A stretch of DNA of 64,000 bases from Janthinobacterium sp. Marseille. Lineage in GTDB: Bacteria; Pseudomonadota; Gammaproteobacteria; Burkholderiales; Burkholderiaceae_D. The translations under genes were made by a program, and so were the position numbers. Positions 60,902 through 64,000 of this stretch are shown one piece after another (position 1 is the first letter of the stretch; each line of letters opens with the position of its first letter). The stretch is taken from assembly GCF_000013625.1 (NCBI RefSeq), contig NC_009659.1, positions 3,348,001 to 3,412,000 of the forward strand, written 5' to 3'. The notes beneath the pieces were generated by a model. That model searched no databases. It saw nothing but the letters and a program-made list of their open reading frames with translations, and was not told the DNA's origin.

Positions 60902-61699
60902 ATGCAAGCTGAATTCAACGTTGTGCTGGCGCAGCATCGACAGGGCTGGAATCGCTCATTCATATTTGTCGCGGCTACTTTTGCAATCATCTTTTTTTGC
61001 TGGTACTACGTTGATTTATTCAACTCCGAACGTTTGGGTGAGGGCATTCCCAGCCTGATCAGTCTGATGGGAGAAATGTTTCCCCCAAACTTCGCGCAGC
61101 TGCGTAGCTGGATCAGTCCATTAGCGGATACGCTTGCCATGAGTGTCGCCGGTACGTCAATCGCAGTGCTGCTATCTCTTCCATTGGGCTTTCTTGCAGC
61201 GCACAATACTACCCCTCATCCGCTGGTGTACCACTTTGCACGGACCTTGCTGAATGGACTGCGCTCAATTCCAGAGCTGATCATGGGAATTATTTTTGTC
61301 GCGGCAGTCGGTTTTGGTGCCTTGCCTGGCGTATTGGCCTTGGCGCTGCATTCAGTTGGCATGATCGCAAAATTCTTTGCCGAGGCAATCGAACATACCG
61401 ATCAGGCACCAATTGAAGCCGCTCGAGCGGCAGGCTGCAGTCCGCTTCAAGTAATCTTCCATGGCGTTCTACCGCAGGTACTCCCGCAAATGGCTGATAC
61501 CGCCATCTATCGCTGGGAATATAACTTCCGCGCTTCGACGGTAATGGGGATGGTTGGAGCAGGCGGCATCGGGTTTGAACTGATGGGTTCATTGCGCATC
61601 ATGCAGTATCAGGAAGTATCGGCCATTCTTATCGTCATTCTAGCCATGGTGACGCTGGTCGATGGATTCAGCGGTTTTCTTCGTAAACACTTCAAATAA
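60902..61699 (+). CDS. ptxC: Phosphite/phosphonate ABC transporter permease PtxC
   Basis: 265 residues with about six membrane segments (first one [18 protein letters not shown]). The permease coupling loop is [20 protein letters not shown], the EAA motif of importers, followed by [11 protein letters not shown]. It is of the PhnE type and lies between ptxB and ptxD. Confidence 0.93.
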   Translation: MQAEFNVVLAQHRQGWNRSFIFVAATFAIIFFCWYYVDLFNSERLGEGIPSLISLMGEMFPPNFAQLRSWISPLADTLAMSVAGTSIAVLLSLPLGFLAAHNTTPHPLVYHFARTLLNGLRSIPELIMGIIFVAAVGFGALPGVLALALHSVGMIAKFFAEAIEHTDQAPIEAARAAGCSPLQVIFHGVLPQVLPQMADTAIYRWEYNFRASTVMGMVGAGGIGFELMGSLRIMQYQEVSAILIVILAMVTLVDGFSGFLRKHFK

Positions 61700-61707
61700 C
61701 TTTAAAC

Positions 61708-62718
61708 ATGAAACCTAAAATTGTAATCACGCATTGGGTACACCCTGAAATCGTCGAAATGCTGTCGTCTGTTGCGGAAGTCGTGACTAACGACACGCTT
61801 GAAACATTACCGCGCGAAGAATTGCTGCGTCGATCAAAGGATGCAGATGCCGTCATGGCATTCATGCCTGACAGTGTTGACGACAGCTTCCTCGCCGCTT
61901 GTCCGAAATTGAAGATCGTTTTTGCAGCGCTGAAAGGCTATGACAATTTCGATGTCGATGCATGTACAAAGCGCGGTGTCTGGTTCGGTATCGTGCCGGA
62001 CTTGTTGACGGTGCCAACCGCAGAGTTAACCGTAGGCCTTTTGCTTGGATTAACGCGCCATGTCATGGCTGGTGACGATCATGTCCGAAGCGGGACGTTT
62101 CATGGCTGGCGACCGAAGCTTTATGGTGCTGGCCTGGCTGGCAGCACCATAGGAATAATCGGAATGGGACGCGTAGGAAAGGCCATTGCCAAACGACTGT
62201 CCGGATTTGAAATGAACGCCGTTTACTGCGACAGCGTTCCGCTCAATCCTGTCGATGAACAAGCATGGAATGCACGGCAAGTATCATTCGATGAATTGCT
62301 GACTTGCAGTGATTTTGTTGTTCCCATGCTTCCCATGACGTCTGACACTTTCCATTTGATCGATGCTCATGCAATTTCTAAAATGAGGCGTGGAAGCTAT
62401 CTTCTTAATACATCGCGTGGCTCCGTTGTTGATGAAAATGCGGTGGTAGAGGCTTTGAACCAAGGTCATTTGGCAGGATATGCTGCCGATGTATTTGAAA
62501 TGGAAGAATGGGCACGCCCAGACCGCCCATTGACGGTGCCACAAGCCTTGCTCAACAATCGGACGCAAACACTTTTTACCCCTCATGTGGGCTCTGGCGT
62601 AAAAAAAGTACGGCTGGAAATCGAGCGATATTCTGCTCACAGCATTCTGCAGGCTCTTGCCGGGCAACGGCCTGACGGTGCTCTCAATGAACCACTTAAG
62701 GCATCAGTCGCGGCGTGA
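61708..62718 (+). CDS. ptxD: Phosphonate (phosphite) dehydrogenase PtxD
   Basis: 336 residues, the same length as PtxD of Pseudomonas stutzeri, which it resembles along its whole length from memory. It oxidises phosphite to phosphate and reduces NAD. The Rossmann loop is [15 protein letters not shown] (about 149-163). Known catalytic residues are conserved: R237 in [11 protein letters not shown]266 in DVFEMEEWA and H293 in FTPHVGS (H292 in the P. stutzeri numbering, one residue inserted before it). D175 after the second strand suggests preference for NAD. The LLTVPTAEL and [13 protein letters not shown] stretches are characteristic of PtxD rather than other D-hydroxyacid dehydrogenases. Confidence 0.95.
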   Translation: MKPKIVITHWVHPEIVEMLSSVAEVVTNDTLETLPREELLRRSKDADAVMAFMPDSVDDSFLAACPKLKIVFAALKGYDNFDVDACTKRGVWFGIVPDLLTVPTAELTVGLLLGLTRHVMAGDDHVRSGTFHGWRPKLYGAGLAGSTIGIIGMGRVGKAIAKRLSGFEMNAVYCDSVPLNPVDEQAWNARQVSFDELLTCSDFVVPMLPMTSDTFHLIDAHAISKMRRGSYLLNTSRGSVVDENAVVEALNQGHLAGYAADVFEMEEWARPDRPLTVPQALLNNRTQTLFTPHVGSGVKKVRLEIERYSAHSILQALAGQRPDGALNEPLKASVAA

Positions 62719-63572
62719 TCGATTTAGAAAAGCTGGAGACATTCCTGACAGTCGCGAAGCATGGCGGATTTCGCGGAGCCGCCATGCATCGTGGACTTTC
62801 ACAATCGACATTAACGCAACATATCAAACAGCTGGAGCGATCTTTAAATGCCGTATTGATAGACAGAAGCAATGCCGTAAGCAAACTCACAACCGAGGGG
62901 CAAGCGTTACTGCCTTACGCGCAGATGCTGATCGATATTTCTAAAAAGGCCAGCGATCTGTTCCGCAGGTCATCGCTGACAATCGGAGCAAGCTCTAACG
63001 TCGGAATTTATTTGTTACAGCCCTATTTGAAGGAATTTCAGCGGCGTTCCGGTGTCAAGCTGGATATTGTCATTGCCGACAACACAAGTATTGCTGATAA
63101 ATTGCAAAGACTGGAGATTGACGTCGCCGTCATGGAATGGTGGGACAGCCGGTCGGGATTTACTGCAAGCATTTGGCGGTCCGAAGAACTGGTGTTGATC
63201 GTTCCCACATCCCATCCGTGGGCAGGCCGATCTACTATCCAACTCGAAGAGTTGGATGGCATTGAACTGATCGGTGGAGAGAAAGGGACGGGAACCGGCC
63301 GCATCATTGAGAGAATGTTGGGTGCTAGAGATTTGCGTATTAATGTAGCGATGCAACTTGGCAGTACCGAAGCCGTAAAACATGCGGTTAAGGCAGGTCT
63401 TGGCGTCTCAGTGGTATTGGCGGGTGCAGTCACGGATGAAGTTTTGAGTCGCCAGTTTAATGTCTTGCGTATCGACGGAGACACTCTACAAAAAGATATT
63501 TACGTCATACATCGCAATTGCACTTCGGCTGATTCCGTCGAAAGCAAATTCGTAGACTTCCTGCGACAGTAG
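62715..63572 (+). CDS. ptxE: LysR-family regulator PtxE
   Basis: 285 residues. The N-terminal HTH is [21 protein letters not shown], then [15 protein letters not shown]; the C-terminal effector domain follows ([18 protein letters not shown]). The GTG start overlaps the ptxD stop as GTGA. As the last gene of a ptxABCDE operon it is the expected regulator, and the palindrome upstream of ptxA its likely site. Confidence 0.92.
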   Translation: MIDLEKLETFLTVAKHGGFRGAAMHRGLSQSTLTQHIKQLERSLNAVLIDRSNAVSKLTTEGQALLPYAQMLIDISKKASDLFRRSSLTIGASSNVGIYLLQPYLKEFQRRSGVKLDIVIADNTSIADKLQRLEIDVAVMEWWDSRSGFTASIWRSEELVLIVPTSHPWAGRSTIQLEELDGIELIGGEKGTGTGRIIERMLGARDLRINVAMQLGSTEAVKHAVKAGLGVSVVLAGAVTDEVLSRQFNVLRIDGDTLQKDIYVIHRNCTSADSVESKFVDFLRQ

Positions 63573-64000
63573 CAGTGCGCTTTGCGAAGCATAAGCCGCG
63601 CAGCATTTTGATATCCTCTTCTGAAAAAATTCAGTCCACGTTATTGCTAGGGAGACACGGATTTAATCACTGAGTCTCCCAACCGATTTGCACGCGTAAA
63701 TGTAGTATCAAAATAATCATCAAGATTGCCCTGAAATGATGCCCACGCCGCGAGCCGAGCCAGCTTTTCGTAAGCCGAATACTGGAAGAAGAAAAAACGC
63801 ACGCGCCGCTAGATCTTCCCAGGGAAGATGTAACAGGTGGTGCCGTTCGCGGGCTGCTCCAATACAAGGGCAATTACGGGCAGTCCATTGAAATACTATA
63901 GTGCGATAGTGGCGATATCGACATCCAATCAAGTTTATAAATACACCCAACTCAGAGATATGAACTTCCATAGAATTTATAGAAAAATATTTATTCTTCA
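63573..64000. other. Intergenic end of the window with possible gene remnant
   Basis: No complete gene. A weak inverted repeat GGGAGAC / GTCTCCC (63650-63656 and 63674-63680) may end the ptx transcript. From 63740 to 63900 a frame without a proper start reads a plausible protein tail (LPREDVTGGAVRGLLQYK and GNYGQSIEIL, then stop). A frameshift separates it from the ATG at 63739, so it may be a decayed gene; family not recognised. Confidence 0.4.

Overview
The window looks like a chromosome segment of a betaproteobacterium of the Oxalobacteraceae (Herminiimonas/Janthinobacterium type). This rests on gene content and order: proS next to rppH and a CNP1-like gene, pilBCD-coaE-zapD-yacG, argJ-secA-M23 peptidase, lpxC, and a complete dcw cluster. 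The family assignment is inference; no 16S gene or database search was available. No tRNA, rRNA or CRISPR array was found.

Region 1 (1-24.9 kb) is housekeeping DNA. It holds the end of ffh, a SWIB/lysine-alanine-rich nucleoid-type protein, a lytic transglycosylase, proS, rppH, a CNP1-like secreted protein, proB, obgE, rpmA-rplU, ispB, the type IV pilus genes pilB-pilC-pilD followed by coaE, zapD and yacG, a MutT-type Nudix gene, a DUF815-type ATPase, argJ, secA, an M23 peptidase, a DciA-like gene, lpxC and a peroxiredoxin. Several clear intrinsic terminators separate these units.

Region 2 (24.9-42.1 kb, all on the minus strand) is the division and cell wall cluster mraZ-rsmH-ftsL-ftsI-murE-murF-mraY-murD-ftsW-murG-murC-ddl-ftsQ-ftsA-ftsZ. 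It is tightly coupled, mostly with 1-4 base overlaps, and ends in a strong hairpin terminator after ftsZ. Upstream of mraZ there is a -35/-10 promoter and four GTGGG-like repeats at a 10-base period, which match the known MraZ operator layout.

Region 3 (42.1-64 kb) is accessory DNA, visibly richer in A+T. It starts about 310 bp upstream of mraZ with tandem 22-base repeats preceded by TGTGGG, which resemble a Tn7-type transposon end. Next comes a candidate defence module: a phosphoribosyltransferase-like protein, a large ORC/Cdc6-like ATPase and a protein with a GTKP motif in one operon, facing an N6-adenine methyltransferase with an HsdS-like tail. Beside these are a small HTH regulator with its own operator and a MazG-like dimeric dUTPase. 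A Tn7-like transposition operon (tnsA-tnsB-tnsC-tniQ, chained by overlaps) follows, with a calcineurin-like phosphoesterase directly behind tniQ, then a DEDDh exoribonuclease and an IS30-family element inserted in a small palindrome.

The last part is a complete phosphite-use operon, ptxABCDE. An ABC transporter imports phosphite, PtxD oxidises it to phosphate with NAD, and PtxE is a LysR regulator. A 25-base palindrome with perfect 12-base arms lies just upstream of ptxA. The final 430 bases hold only a short stop-bounded reading frame, possibly a gene remnant.
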